DNA of 64,000 nucleotides, from positions 50,669 through 114,668 of the forward strand of contig JAPUDO010000068.1 in the NCBI GenBank assembly GCA_027493055.1, given 5' to 3'. The position numbers and the translations under genes are program-made. Shown here piece after piece: positions 32,155 through 41,786 of the stretch. Source of the stretch: Niabella sp. (GTDB lineage: Bacteria > Bacteroidota > Bacteroidia > Chitinophagales > Chitinophagaceae). Each line of letters begins with the position of its first letter. Position 1 is the first letter of the stretch. The notes beneath the pieces are model-generated. The model saw only the letters and a program-made list of their open reading frames with translations, searched no databases and was not told the origin of the DNA.

Positions 32155-32679
32155 ATGCAAAGTATCGACACATGGTATTGTACTTATAAAGGAAAGCTTT
32201 TGGCTATTGCATGCCAAAGGGGATATAGCCATGAGGAAGCCAAAGATATCGTTCAACAATTTTTTCTGGACCTGATGCAGAAAGAAACCAGTGAAGTGAA
32301 AAATCCTGAAGCGTTCCTTCTGACAGCTTTTAAGCACAGGCTGATCGACCTGTACCGGACAAATCACCGTCCATTAATCTCAGACAGTTATGCTATACCT
32401 CCATCAGCGTTAGAGATTATTGAAGAGCTGGAAACCAACATGGAATTAGTAAATAGGCTTGAGGATGCCTATAAACGTCTGCCTGCCCGCTACAGGCGTG
32501 TTATATATTTAAAATACTACCAGGGATTAAGCACAGAACAAATTGCGGAAAGCACCGGCTTCACCTGTCAAACCGTTTATAATAATCTTTCAAAAGGTAT
32601 CCGGCAGCTAAGGCTGAACCTGGAGAACAAAAAACCCTTCTCTAAGCTTGCCAGCATTTTCCTTTCTTTATTTCCATAA
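32155..32679 (+). CDS. ECF-family RNA polymerase sigma factor
   Basis: This 174-residue sigma-70 family protein has only regions 2 and 4. Region 2 includes YSHEEAKDIVQQFFLDLMQ and AFLLTAFKHRLIDLYR; region 4 is LPARYRRVIYLKYYQGLSTEQIAE with its helix-turn-helix. The FecR gene follows after 69 bases, then SusC with an STN domain. That is the normal order for cell-surface signalling: the receptor senses substrate, FecR passes the signal and the sigma factor turns on the transport genes. Confidence 0.92.
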   Translation: MQSIDTWYCTYKGKLLAIACQRGYSHEEAKDIVQQFFLDLMQKETSEVKNPEAFLLTAFKHRLIDLYRTNHRPLISDSYAIPPSALEIIEELETNMELVNRLEDAYKRLPARYRRVIYLKYYQGLSTEQIAESTGFTCQTVYNNLSKGIRQLRLNLENKKPFSKLASIFLSLFP

Positions 32680-32748
32680 AAAATAATTACAAAAAGCGGT
32701 TAGATTTTAAAGCGTCTTTCGTCTTTAAGAGTAAAAGACTTTCCCTGC

Positions 32749-33840
32749 ATGGCTTATACTATTGAGGAATTAATTATTGACGACTCTTTTATTGCCTACT
32801 GTACGCAGCAGAGCGAAAGAGATATGGCGAAATGGGACGACTATTTATATCATCATCCTGAAGAGCTGGCTGTGATAGGGGAAGCGAGGCGCTCAGTGCT
32901 GGGATTAAAGTATATGCTTAAGAAAAAGCAGGATGAGTTATCTGCCAACGAAAGCCTTTCCGAAAAGTATTTAAGTGTTGCAGATGATGATAGTGCGTAC
33001 AGGACAGGCAGCAAAAGAGCCCGTAAAAAAATATGGCCGTGGGTAGCTGCCGCCACTTTTGCATTAGCAATAGCTACCACATTTATTTTCAACAACCTGC
33101 AGAAACAGGCAGCGTCTGCGCCCTTTTTTGTTCATACAAAGCCGGCAGGATTTGATAAGTCTGTCACTTCCCCAAAGGGTCAGATAAAAATAATATGGCT
33201 GCCCGATAGTACCAGGGTTACACTTAATGCTGGTTCCTTTTTGGGAATGGATGAAGCCTTTGGCATTACAAACCGTACCGTGTACCTGGATGGTGAGGCC
33301 TTTTTTGAAGTGGCGCACGATAAACATTTACCTTTTATTGTAGATGTTTCAAAGTACAAAGTAAAAGCTGTAGGCACTAAATTTAATGTAAAGGCCTATA
33401 AAAGTGAGTTCTTTAGTGAAACTGCTCTTATTGAAGGCAAGGTACAGATTCTTATTCCCGGAACAGTTAAAGATGCCGTATATAAAACCCTGGAAATAAA
33501 TCAAAAATTTGTGCTGAAAGATAGCGCTGACAATGTTGCCATCCAGTTCCCAAAAGAAACAGCAATAGAACCGCTTGGTCAGACAGATCTTTCTACACAC
33601 ACAGAGACTGCATGGATGGACAACTACCTGATATTTGAAGAACAAACCCTGGAAGAAATAAAAAATGCCATAGAACGGAAATACAATGTGTCCGTTACAA
33701 TAGCGGACCCTGAAGTAAGCCGGTATAAATACACTGCAAATTTTCGGAATGAAACAATAGAAGAGGTACTAAAAGCACTACAGATATCCTACCCATTTTC
33801 ATATACAAAAGACGAGAACAATATAATCATCAAAAAATAA
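32749..33840 (+). CDS. FecR-family anti-sigma factor
   Basis: This 363-residue membrane protein has a cytoplasmic N-terminal domain that should bind the sigma factor, a single transmembrane helix at about residues 97-115 (K-K-I-W-P-W-V-A-A-A-T-F-A-L-A), the periplasmic FecR domain (TSPKGQIKIIWLPDSTRVTLNAGS, VYLDGEAFFEV, IEGKVQI) and a C-terminal DUF4974 domain ending KDENNIIIKK that should contact the STN domain of SusC. It is cotranscribed with the sigma gene, or nearly so. Confidence 0.92.
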   Translation: MAYTIEELIIDDSFIAYCTQQSERDMAKWDDYLYHHPEELAVIGEARRSVLGLKYMLKKKQDELSANESLSEKYLSVADDDSAYRTGSKRARKKIWPWVAAATFALAIATTFIFNNLQKQAASAPFFVHTKPAGFDKSVTSPKGQIKIIWLPDSTRVTLNAGSFLGMDEAFGITNRTVYLDGEAFFEVAHDKHLPFIVDVSKYKVKAVGTKFNVKAYKSEFFSETALIEGKVQILIPGTVKDAVYKTLEINQKFVLKDSADNVAIQFPKETAIEPLGQTDLSTHTETAWMDNYLIFEEQTLEEIKNAIERKYNVSVTIADPEVSRYKYTANFRNETIEEVLKALQISYPFSYTKDENNIIIKK

Positions 33841-33885
33841 AGGATATGTAAACCAAAAGTAAAAAATCAAAAAGAATGTAAAAAA

Positions 33886-33939
33886 AGGAGAAATGGATTG
33901 CGGCCATTTCTCCTGTAATTAAGGAAGCGGGCCGCTTCC
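33886..33939 (+). promoter_or_regulatory. Two hairpins between fecR and susC
   Basis: Hairpin one is a perfect 11-bp stem AGGAGAAATGG / CCATTTCTCCT (33886-33896 with 33904-33914). Hairpin two is GGAAGCG / CGCTTCC (33923-33939) over GGC. Hairpin one is preceded by an A run, so it would terminate minus-strand transcripts; on the plus strand the pair may reduce read-through into susC or protect its 5' end. No -7 box was found before susC. Confidence 0.5.
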
Positions 33940-33966
33940 CATTGTTAAACCAACAAAATGTAAAGT

Positions 33967-36900
33967 ATGGAAAAAAACGCTTATCAACACGCGTCTTACA
34001 GAAAATTTCTTAAAAAACTGCTGTTTATGAAATTAGGTATTGTTTTATTGTTCCTTTCTGCTACACAGGTTACTGCTACAACTGTGCACTCGCAGGAAAT
34101 GGTAACAATGGACTTACAAAACACTAAACTGGCTACAGTACTTAAAACCATCCAGAAAAAATCTGATTATCGGTTTGTTTTCAGTAATGAAATTATTGAC
34201 AACAGGATGATAGTCAGCCTTAAAGCAGAGCACGCATCCGTGCTTGAAATTTTGCCGAAAATTTTGAAAGGCACCGGCCTCGAATTTGAAAAGCTGGGAG
34301 AAAAGCTGATCATCATCAGGCAGGACCCCAAAGCTAATGCAGTTATACTGGTAAAAGGAACGGTGACTAACGCAGGGGGAGAAAAAATTGTGGGTGCCAC
34401 GGTGGCCTCCAGCAAAGGAGGATCTACTATTACAAACAGTGAGGGCAATTATAGTATAGAGGTTGATGAAGACGCTACCTTAACATTCAGCTATATAGGT
34501 TATAAAACAAAAACAGTAAATGTAAACGGGCACACTTTTATAAATATTATTCTGGAAGAAGCCGACAGGGCTATGGAGGAAGTGGTGGTAACGGCCCTCG
34601 GTATCAAACGCCAGGAAAAAGCATTAGGATATGCAACACAGAAAGTAGGCGGCCAAAACCTTCAAACCGTAAAAGGCGTTGACATCGGAACTTCATTAAC
34701 AGGTAAAGTAGCGGGATTAGTAGTTAAGAACTCCACAGAGTTTAATGGCAAACCCAACCTTGAAATGCGCGGAGAAAGTCCATTAGTTATTATAGACGGA
34801 GTTCAATATTCTAACGTAACGCTGCGGGATATACCTACAGATGATATTGAAAGCATTGACTTTCTGAAAGGCCCTACTGCCGCGGCATTGTATGGGGCCG
34901 GGGGAAAGAACGGTGCAGTAATGATCAGCACTAAAAAAGGTAAAGGCAAAGGTGTTTCAATAGACTTCAACACAAACAATATGTTCACCCTGGGTTATCT
35001 GTCTATTCCTAAGGTACAAACATCTTACGGCCATGGAGAGAATGGCAAAATAACAGATGATTACGTTTGGGGGCCTAAACTGAATATCGGAGACAGCGCT
35101 ATGCAATGGAACCCTATAACCAAGCAGGAAGAGAAGATGCCGCTGATTACCCGCGGAAAAGACAACCTGAAGAATTTTATGCAAACCGGCCTCATCACCA
35201 ATAATAACATCAGCGTTACACAAACCGGGGATAACGGCTACTTTCGCGCCGGGTTGAACCATATTTATAACAAAGGCCAGTTTCCTAACCAGAAGCTGAA
35301 TATTACAAACTTTACAGTGGGAGGTGAAATGCGCGCCGGTACAAAATTTACTTTGGAAGCGCATATGGGCTATACCCGAAAAGAATCTCCCAACACATGG
35401 GGCTCTGGTTATGGCGATCAGGGATACCTGTACCAGATCCTGATGTGGACAGGGCCGGAATATGATCTTTCCCAATATAAAGATTACTGGGCTGTAAAAG
35501 ATCAAAAACAAAACTGGCTCTACAAAAACTGGTATGACAACCCTTATTATATGGCTTACGAAAAGCTGCGTGGATTTAATCAGAATCTTTTAAACGCCAG
35601 CCTTGTTGCTAACTATAAATTTACGCCTGATTTAAAATTAATGCTGCGCAGCGGATATGACTTTTATAAAAATGAAGATTTGATCAGGAACGCTCCGGGC
35701 GCTATTTCTACACGCGGCCAATCCACAGATGGAAGGGGTGCTATGTCGTGGTCCTGGAATGCAAAAGGGTTATTTGGACAAAACCAGACATGGGGCTTCA
35801 CTACTACTAATGATGCGATATTGAGCTACCAGAAAACAATAGGAAAGCTCGGAATAGATGTTTTGGGTGGTGGCTCTATACGTTACCTTGAAGACCGCCA
35901 ACAAGGTTCTCGTACAAGGAACGGGTTAAATGTGCCTGGCTGGTATTCTTTGGCTAACGCCATACCTTCTACCGTATTAGGGCAGGATGCTATTGTAACC
36001 AACTTTGGTTACAGCCGCTCGCAGGTTAACAGCTTATACGGTAAAGCCACGCTGTCCTGGGACAACGCTGTTTTTATAGATGTAACAGGCCGGAATGACT
36101 GGTTCTCCACCCAGCCAAAAACAGAGCGCTCTTATTTTTATCCTTCCGTTGCCGGTAGTTTCATTCTTTCAGAATATATCCCTATGCCCAAATGGGTAAA
36201 TATGTGGAAGATGAGAGGCTCATGGACGGTTTCAAAATATGCGGCAAGTATATATGATATTAACCGCACCTATAGCACCGGTTCTGTATTAGGAAATGTT
36301 TCTGCATCTTATCCAAGCAGTCTCTATCCATTGGATTTATTACCTTCTGCGGAAAGGACCTGGGAAGTGGGAACCGCAGCGTATATGCTTGGTCAGCGCC
36401 TGCGCATAGATGTGGCATATTTTAATAAATTATATTACGACCGGAAAATATCGCAAACTATTTCATCCGCATCAGGCTTTGGAACCACATTAATTAATAC
36501 CGATGAGCAAATCGTTAGAAGAGGCCTTGAGATAACGCTGGACGGAACGATCATAAAAAGTCAAAACCTTACCTGGAACTCGCTCATCAACTGGTCTTAC
36601 CAGCACCGCTATTACCATAAGTTAGATCCAATCTATTCTGCTGATGACGCTTTCACAAAAGTGGGCAACAGGCTGGACATCTATAAAAGAGATATTCTCC
36701 TTAAAGATCCCGGCGGTAATATCATTCACCAAAACGGATATCCCGTTGAAAGCGATTATCAATACCAGATTGGATATGGCGATCCCGATTTTTCCCTTGG
36801 CTTTTCTAATACAGTTAACTGGAAGAACGTAATCTTCGGCATATCTATCGATGGCCGTATAGGCGGTTTAATGTACAACTATATCTGGGATAAAATGTTT

Positions 36901-37347
36901 GATACGGGTTCACATCCTGACACAGACAATCAGTTCCGCTATGATGAAGTGGTAAATAAATTGAAAAACTATATAGGACAGGGAGTAAAAGTGGTTTCCG
37001 GAGAAGTAAAGTATGACAAATATGGAAATGTTACCAGTGATACCCGCCAGTATGCTCCCAACGATGTGGCCGTAGGCTATCAAAGTTATATGCAGGATAT
37101 CTCAGGAAAAGGTGAGCACGGCGTAATGAGCGAAAGCTTTGCAAAGCTGCGCGAAATCTCTATCGGATACCAACTTCCCAAATCTTTCCTGGGCAACTCT
37201 AAAATAAAGAACGCATCTATTTCTTTAACGGCTCAGAATGTGTTATTAATTACCAAATTTAAGTTTTCTGACCCCGACAGGGATACAGAAGACCTTAATG
37301 CGCCATCACAGCGAATGGTGGGCTTCAATATTAAATTAGGGCTTTAA
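33967..37347 (+). CDS. SusC/RagA-family TonB-dependent receptor with STN domain
   Basis: This 1126-residue outer-membrane transporter imports a bulky nutrient with SusD and TonB energy. In order: signal region (about residues 20-45), STN domain (about 50-120, KLATVLKTIQKKSDYRF), a carboxypeptidase-regulatory-like domain (about 128-195), a TonB-box-like MEEVVVTAL, the plug (about 215-330, with SGLTGKVAGL-type segments and NGAVMISTKKGKGKG) and a 22-strand barrel ending FNIKLGL. The STN domain links it to the FecR and sigma genes upstream. Phospholipid or a derived headgroup is the likely substrate because of the phospholipase gene downstream. Confidence 0.95.
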   Translation: MEKNAYQHASYRKFLKKLLFMKLGIVLLFLSATQVTATTVHSQEMVTMDLQNTKLATVLKTIQKKSDYRFVFSNEIIDNRMIVSLKAEHASVLEILPKILKGTGLEFEKLGEKLIIIRQDPKANAVILVKGTVTNAGGEKIVGATVASSKGGSTITNSEGNYSIEVDEDATLTFSYIGYKTKTVNVNGHTFINIILEEADRAMEEVVVTALGIKRQEKALGYATQKVGGQNLQTVKGVDIGTSLTGKVAGLVVKNSTEFNGKPNLEMRGESPLVIIDGVQYSNVTLRDIPTDDIESIDFLKGPTAAALYGAGGKNGAVMISTKKGKGKGVSIDFNTNNMFTLGYLSIPKVQTSYGHGENGKITDDYVWGPKLNIGDSAMQWNPITKQEEKMPLITRGKDNLKNFMQTGLITNNNISVTQTGDNGYFRAGLNHIYNKGQFPNQKLNITNFTVGGEMRAGTKFTLEAHMGYTRKESPNTWGSGYGDQGYLYQILMWTGPEYDLSQYKDYWAVKDQKQNWLYKNWYDNPYYMAYEKLRGFNQNLLNASLVANYKFTPDLKLMLRSGYDFYKNEDLIRNAPGAISTRGQSTDGRGAMSWSWNAKGLFGQNQTWGFTTTNDAILSYQKTIGKLGIDVLGGGSIRYLEDRQQGSRTRNGLNVPGWYSLANAIPSTVLGQDAIVTNFGYSRSQVNSLYGKATLSWDNAVFIDVTGRNDWFSTQPKTERSYFYPSVAGSFILSEYIPMPKWVNMWKMRGSWTVSKYAASIYDINRTYSTGSVLGNVSASYPSSLYPLDLLPSAERTWEVGTAAYMLGQRLRIDVAYFNKLYYDRKISQTISSASGFGTTLINTDEQIVRRGLEITLDGTIIKSQNLTWNSLINWSYQHRYYHKLDPIYSADDAFTKVGNRLDIYKRDILLKDPGGNIIHQNGYPVESDYQYQIGYGDPDFSLGFSNTVNWKNVIFGISIDGRIGGLMYNYIWDKMFDTGSHPDTDNQFRYDEVVNKLKNYIGQGVKVVSGEVKYDKYGNVTSDTRQYAPNDVAVGYQSYMQDISGKGEHGVMSESFAKLREISIGYQLPKSFLGNSKIKNASISLTAQNVLLITKFKFSDPDRDTEDLNAPSQRMVGFNIKLGL

Positions 37348-37377
37348 CCACTTTATCTGAAAATCAAAAAAAATATT

Positions 37378-38928
37378 ATGTACGTTTCTATATATAAATA
37401 CATGTTGCTATGCTGCATGGCTGTTATAGCGTTTACAGGCTGCAGCAAGTTCGATCAAATTAATACTAATCCTGATGCCACAAGCACTTCACGGTCTGAA
37501 TGGTTAGCCACCAGCATGCTGGGCTCTATAACGGTAAGCGACATTACAACGCAGAAAGGATTTGTACAACCTTTCATGCTAAGTAAATACACGATCTGGA
37601 AGGAAGGTGGTCCTGAATCCATGCAATATAACCGGTTTGGAAGAATAGATTTTAACCGGCTTACTGTTTTGCGTAATGTAGATCCAATGATAGCCAATGC
37701 AACATCAGATGCGCTGAAAAACTCTTATACAGCACTGGGACATTTTATACGGGCCTGGCAGTTCTTTCAAACTACTATGAGAGTAGGTGATATCCCTTAC
37801 TCGGAGGCAATAAAAGGAGAAAGTGATGGAAATATCAAACCTAAGTATGATACGCAGAAAGAGGTTTTTATTGGTATTTTAAAAGAGCTGGACCAGGCTG
37901 ATGAATTATTTAAAAACGGGGCCGATTTTTCGGGAGATTTTATTTATGGAGGAAAAACCATTAAGTGGAGAAAGCTGGTGAACTCGTTCCAATTGCACGT
38001 GCTGATAAATCTGTATAAAAAAACAGCAGATGCAGATCTGAACGTAACACAACGTTTTCAGCAAATAGTTGCCAATCGTCCCTTGATGGAGAGTTATGCA
38101 GATAATTTTGCTGTTACTTATCAAAATTCAGCAGGCAGCTGCTACCCCTGGTCTAATACCGCCGTTCAAACAAATCCTTTCATTATTTACTCTGCGCTTA
38201 CCACCACCTTTATTAATCCTTTAAAAGCCAGCCAGGACAGGCGCCTGTTTTATGTGGCGGAACCCGCTCCTGCAAAAATTACAGCAGGGGGTGTGGCCTC
38301 CAGCTTTGATTCTTACGTAGGCCTTGAACCTTCTAATACAATGGCGGAAATTGTGGCTGCATACGGAGCGGGCAATTTCTCCGACTTTAATAAACGGTAC
38401 GTAGAGCTGTTTAATGCGGAGCCTGTAGGCCTGTTATGTGCGTGGGATGTAAAATTCCTGCTGGCAGAAGCCACCGTAAGAGGCTGGATATCAGGAACAA
38501 CAGCGCAGGCTTACTATGCAGCAGGCATACAGGAGTCTATGAAGTTCCTGGTAAACTATACGCCCGCAGCATACAGGCACGGTGTAACAATAGATGATAC
38601 CTATATTAATAGCTATCCGTCTGCTGCTGGTGTTGCACTAACCGGAAGTAGCGAAAACCAGATCAAACAGATCATTACACAGAAATACCTGGCCGGATTT
38701 TTACAAAACTGTGATTACAACGCCTGGTATGAAAACCGCAGAACAGGATACCCTGAATTTGTATTAAATCCCGCTACAAATCTTAATACACCATCCAATA
38801 AGTTCCCGGTGCGCTGGCTTTATCCTTCTACAGAGCTATCTAATAACGGTGACAACCTGGGTGCTGCTATCCAAAGCCAATATGGAGGCAATGACAATGT
38901 AAATGAAGTGATGTGGTTATTAAAATAA
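37378..38928 (+). CDS. SusD/RagB-family outer-membrane lipoprotein
   Basis: This 516-residue lipoprotein (signal KYMLLCCMAVIAFTGC, lipobox FTGC) forms the lid on its SusC partner and binds the substrate at the cell surface. FDQINTNPDATST right after the lipid Cys and WARAWQFFQ/WKL-type TPR-like helices are typical of the SusD-like_2 group, which is often not involved in glycan use. The C-terminal NEVMWLLK fits. The gene starts 30 bases after susC. Confidence 0.92.
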   Translation: MYVSIYKYMLLCCMAVIAFTGCSKFDQINTNPDATSTSRSEWLATSMLGSITVSDITTQKGFVQPFMLSKYTIWKEGGPESMQYNRFGRIDFNRLTVLRNVDPMIANATSDALKNSYTALGHFIRAWQFFQTTMRVGDIPYSEAIKGESDGNIKPKYDTQKEVFIGILKELDQADELFKNGADFSGDFIYGGKTIKWRKLVNSFQLHVLINLYKKTADADLNVTQRFQQIVANRPLMESYADNFAVTYQNSAGSCYPWSNTAVQTNPFIIYSALTTTFINPLKASQDRRLFYVAEPAPAKITAGGVASSFDSYVGLEPSNTMAEIVAAYGAGNFSDFNKRYVELFNAEPVGLLCAWDVKFLLAEATVRGWISGTTAQAYYAAGIQESMKFLVNYTPAAYRHGVTIDDTYINSYPSAAGVALTGSSENQIKQIITQKYLAGFLQNCDYNAWYENRRTGYPEFVLNPATNLNTPSNKFPVRWLYPSTELSNNGDNLGAAIQSQYGGNDNVNEVMWLLK

Positions 38929-38976
38929 ACGATACACATCAGTTTTTAAAAGTAAATAGTATAATTTTAAATCATT

Positions 38977-41508
38977 ATGGCTATTGATTTTTCAAGAAGG
39001 GATTTTATAAAAAATACAAGTTTACTGGCTGGGGGCGCGGGAATATTTTCTGCGCTTCCGGCTTCTATTCTTAAGGCAGCATCCATCAATCCTGCCAAAG
39101 GCTCTACATTTGAAGACGCAGAGCATATTGTGCTGCTGATGCAGGAAAACCGTTCTTTTGATCATTGTTTTGGCGCATTAAAAGGTGTAAGAGGTTTTAA
39201 TGACCGCAATATCCTGAAGCTGCCTGATGGCAACCCGGTATGGCTTCAGACAAACGATAAAAATAAGTCTTACCTGCCCTTCAGGTTGGACATGAAAAAT
39301 ACAAAGATCACCTGGATGGGTGGCCTGCCGCACACCTGGAAAGACCAGGTAGACGCGCACAATAACGGGCTATACGATAAATGGCTGATTGCAAAAAAAA
39401 CCGGTTACAGGGGATTTGAAGAAATGCCAATGACGCTGGGCTATTACAACCGGGAAGATCTCCCTTTTAATTACGCCTTTGCAGATGCTTTTACTGTATG
39501 CGATCAGCATTTTTGCTCATCGGCAACAGGTACCACGCCCAACCGCCTGTATTTCTGGTCAGGTGCGCTGCGTAAAGATGGCCTTGCCAAACACCCGGCA
39601 CTGGTACGTAATAACGAAGCGGATTACAGCGCCGAAGTAGATTGGAAAACCCTCCCCGAACTGCTGCAGGAAAACGGTATTACATGGAAAGTGTATCAGA
39701 ATGAGCTAAGCATTCCATCCGGCCTTGAAGGTGAGGACGAAGCCTGGCTAGGCAACTTTACCGACAACGACCTGGAATGGTTTAAGCAATTTAGGGTGCG
39801 CAGGTCAGAAAAATATAAGACCTATCTTACGGGCAGGCTGCAGGACTATGATAAAAGCCTTGCTGAGCTGGAAGACAGGACTGCTCAAAAACCCGATGAC
39901 GAAAAGCTGAAACGTGTATTAAATGGCCTGCGTGATCGCAAGCAGTATTATGTTAATGAGCTGGAACGTTGCCGGAAAGAGCTTGCAGAGCCGCTGACCG
40001 ATTTTGAGCAGGCTTTGCATAACAATGCTTTCGTAACTAACGATTTTGACCCGGACTACCACAGCACCGAAGAAATAGAATATGATGACAATGGTACCAA
40101 AAGAAAAATGCGGGTTCCGAAATCAGATGTGCTCGCCAATTTCAGGAAGGATGTAAAGGAAGGAAAATTACCGGCTGTTTCATGGCTGGTGGCACCGCAG
40201 TATTTTTCTGATCACCCGTCTGCACCCTGGTTTGGCGCCTGGTATGTATCGGAAGTTTTAAATATTCTTACCCATAACGAAGAAGTGTGGAAGAAAACAA
40301 TATTTATCCTCACTTATGATGAGAACGATGGCTACTTCGATCATGTGCCTCCTTTTACAGCGCCTGATTTCCGGGACAAAAAAACGGGCGATGCTTCAAA
40401 AAGTATTCAAAACCTGGACAAAGAGTTCGTTACAATGGATGATGAGATCCGACAGAAAGGCGTTACACCGCAAAATGCCCGGGAGCACGCCATTGGCCTG
40501 GGTTACCGCGTACCGTTTGTTGTAGCCAGTCCCTGGTCAAGAGGAGGTTATGTTAATTCACAGGTTTTTGATCATACATCGGTAGTGCAGTTCATTGAAA
40601 AATTTGCATCACGCAAAGCTGGAAAAAAATTACAGCTTGATAATATCTCTGAATGGCGCCGTGCTGTTTGTGGCGATCTTTCTTCGGCCTTTCTTCCTTA
40701 TAACGGCGAAGCAATTAAAAAGCCTGAATTTCTTGACCGGAATCCATACATACAGCAAATCAACGATGCCCGTTACATGCCGCTGCCAGGAGCCATAAAC
40801 GCGTTATCATCAAACGAAATAGCATCCATACAATCAGATTTTTCAAATACAAAGAATTTCTTTAAACAGGAAAAAGGAATAAAACCGGCGATGCCCCTGC
40901 CTTATGAACTGTATGCAGATGGAAATATTCAAAGGAACAAAAACAGTATGACCTTCATCTTGGAGGCATCGAAAAATCTTTTTAAAGAAAAGGCCGCGGG
41001 CAGTCCTTTCCTGCTGTACGCTTACCTGCCCTATAAAAATACAGACGGAATAAAGATGAGAAACCGCAACTGGTCTTTTGCCGTTGCTGCCGGCGAACAG
41101 CTTCAATATGATATTCCTTTAGACGGATTTGAGACAGAACAGTATCATTTTGCGTTATTAGGGCCGAATGGTTTTTACCGGGAACTAAAAGGCAATAGCC
41201 GGGAAGATATGCTGCATGTTGAATGCAGATATGCTCCCGGGACTCATAAAAGGCAACTGCAATTACTGGTAGCCAATAAGTCCGGAACAGCAAAGCAGTT
41301 TGTTGTAAAAGACAACTGTTACAGGCAGAAAGATATTATTAAAACAATAGCTGCAAATGCCAAAGCAACCTTATTGCTGAATCTTGAAAAAAGTAAGGGC
41401 TGGTACGATTTTACGCTTTCCGTAAAAGGAACTTCTTCTTTTGAAAGAAAATATGCCGGAAGAGTAGAAAACGGTAAGTGCACTATCAGCGATCCGGCGA
41501 TGGGGTGA
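38977..41508 (+). CDS. Phosphocholine-type phospholipase C, Tat-exported
   Basis: This 843-residue enzyme has a twin-arginine signal (S-R-R-D-F-I-K, then a hydrophobic stretch). The catalytic domain belongs to the phosphoesterase/PC-PLC family: EHIVLLMQENRSFDH near the start, D-A-F-T-V-C-D-Q-H-F-C, YDENDGYFDHVPPF, and VASPWSRGGYVNSQVFDHTS. Two C-terminal beta domains of the bacterial PLC type follow (about residues 640-840). It should cleave the headgroup from phospholipids and release a phosphorylated headgroup and diacylglycerol. It is the last gene of the sigma-FecR-SusC-SusD unit. Confidence 0.92.
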   Translation: MAIDFSRRDFIKNTSLLAGGAGIFSALPASILKAASINPAKGSTFEDAEHIVLLMQENRSFDHCFGALKGVRGFNDRNILKLPDGNPVWLQTNDKNKSYLPFRLDMKNTKITWMGGLPHTWKDQVDAHNNGLYDKWLIAKKTGYRGFEEMPMTLGYYNREDLPFNYAFADAFTVCDQHFCSSATGTTPNRLYFWSGALRKDGLAKHPALVRNNEADYSAEVDWKTLPELLQENGITWKVYQNELSIPSGLEGEDEAWLGNFTDNDLEWFKQFRVRRSEKYKTYLTGRLQDYDKSLAELEDRTAQKPDDEKLKRVLNGLRDRKQYYVNELERCRKELAEPLTDFEQALHNNAFVTNDFDPDYHSTEEIEYDDNGTKRKMRVPKSDVLANFRKDVKEGKLPAVSWLVAPQYFSDHPSAPWFGAWYVSEVLNILTHNEEVWKKTIFILTYDENDGYFDHVPPFTAPDFRDKKTGDASKSIQNLDKEFVTMDDEIRQKGVTPQNAREHAIGLGYRVPFVVASPWSRGGYVNSQVFDHTSVVQFIEKFASRKAGKKLQLDNISEWRRAVCGDLSSAFLPYNGEAIKKPEFLDRNPYIQQINDARYMPLPGAINALSSNEIASIQSDFSNTKNFFKQEKGIKPAMPLPYELYADGNIQRNKNSMTFILEASKNLFKEKAAGSPFLLYAYLPYKNTDGIKMRNRNWSFAVAAGEQLQYDIPLDGFETEQYHFALLGPNGFYRELKGNSREDMLHVECRYAPGTHKRQLQLLVANKSGTAKQFVVKDNCYRQKDIIKTIAANAKATLLLNLEKSKGWYDFTLSVKGTSSFERKYAGRVENGKCTISDPAMG

Positions 41509-41722
41509 GGAAATGTAGAATATTACATATTGAATTTTAAATATAAAATTGAAAAACATTTAATCAATGCGCTGCGAAACTCGATGCGCTGCGAAACAAA
41601 ACGATCCTCTGCGAAACATTTTGTTTCGCAGGACTATATTGTAGCCTTTGGCTACATTTAAAAAGCAGCCAAAGGCTACAGCGTAAAGCTTCGGGACTGC
41701 AAGTTCCGAAGAACGATCTTGC
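41509..41722. repeat. Stack of three hairpins upstream of the glutathione peroxidase gene
   Basis: After TGCGCTGCGAAAC words (41570-41600), three stems follow: CTGCGAAACA / TGTTTCGCAG (41609-41631), TGTAGCCTTTGGCT / AGCCAAAGGCTACA (41640-41653 with 41667-41680, a perfect 14-bp stem) and CTTCGGGACT / AGTTCCGAAG (about 41688-41711, one wobble). They lie between the PLC stop codon and the -7 box at 41723. They may be REP-like elements. Confidence 0.65.
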
Positions 41723-41730
41723 TATCTTTG
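41723..41730 (+). promoter_or_regulatory. -7 box TATCTTTG of the glutathione peroxidase gene
   Basis: A perfect TAnnTTTG box, 56 bases before the ATG. The -33 position falls inside the last hairpin of the stack upstream. Confidence 0.5.
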
Positions 41731-41786
41731 TAGCCGTTTCCGCAATGCTTTCATGGCATTTCTGAACAAACAGCAACGCTGAACAA

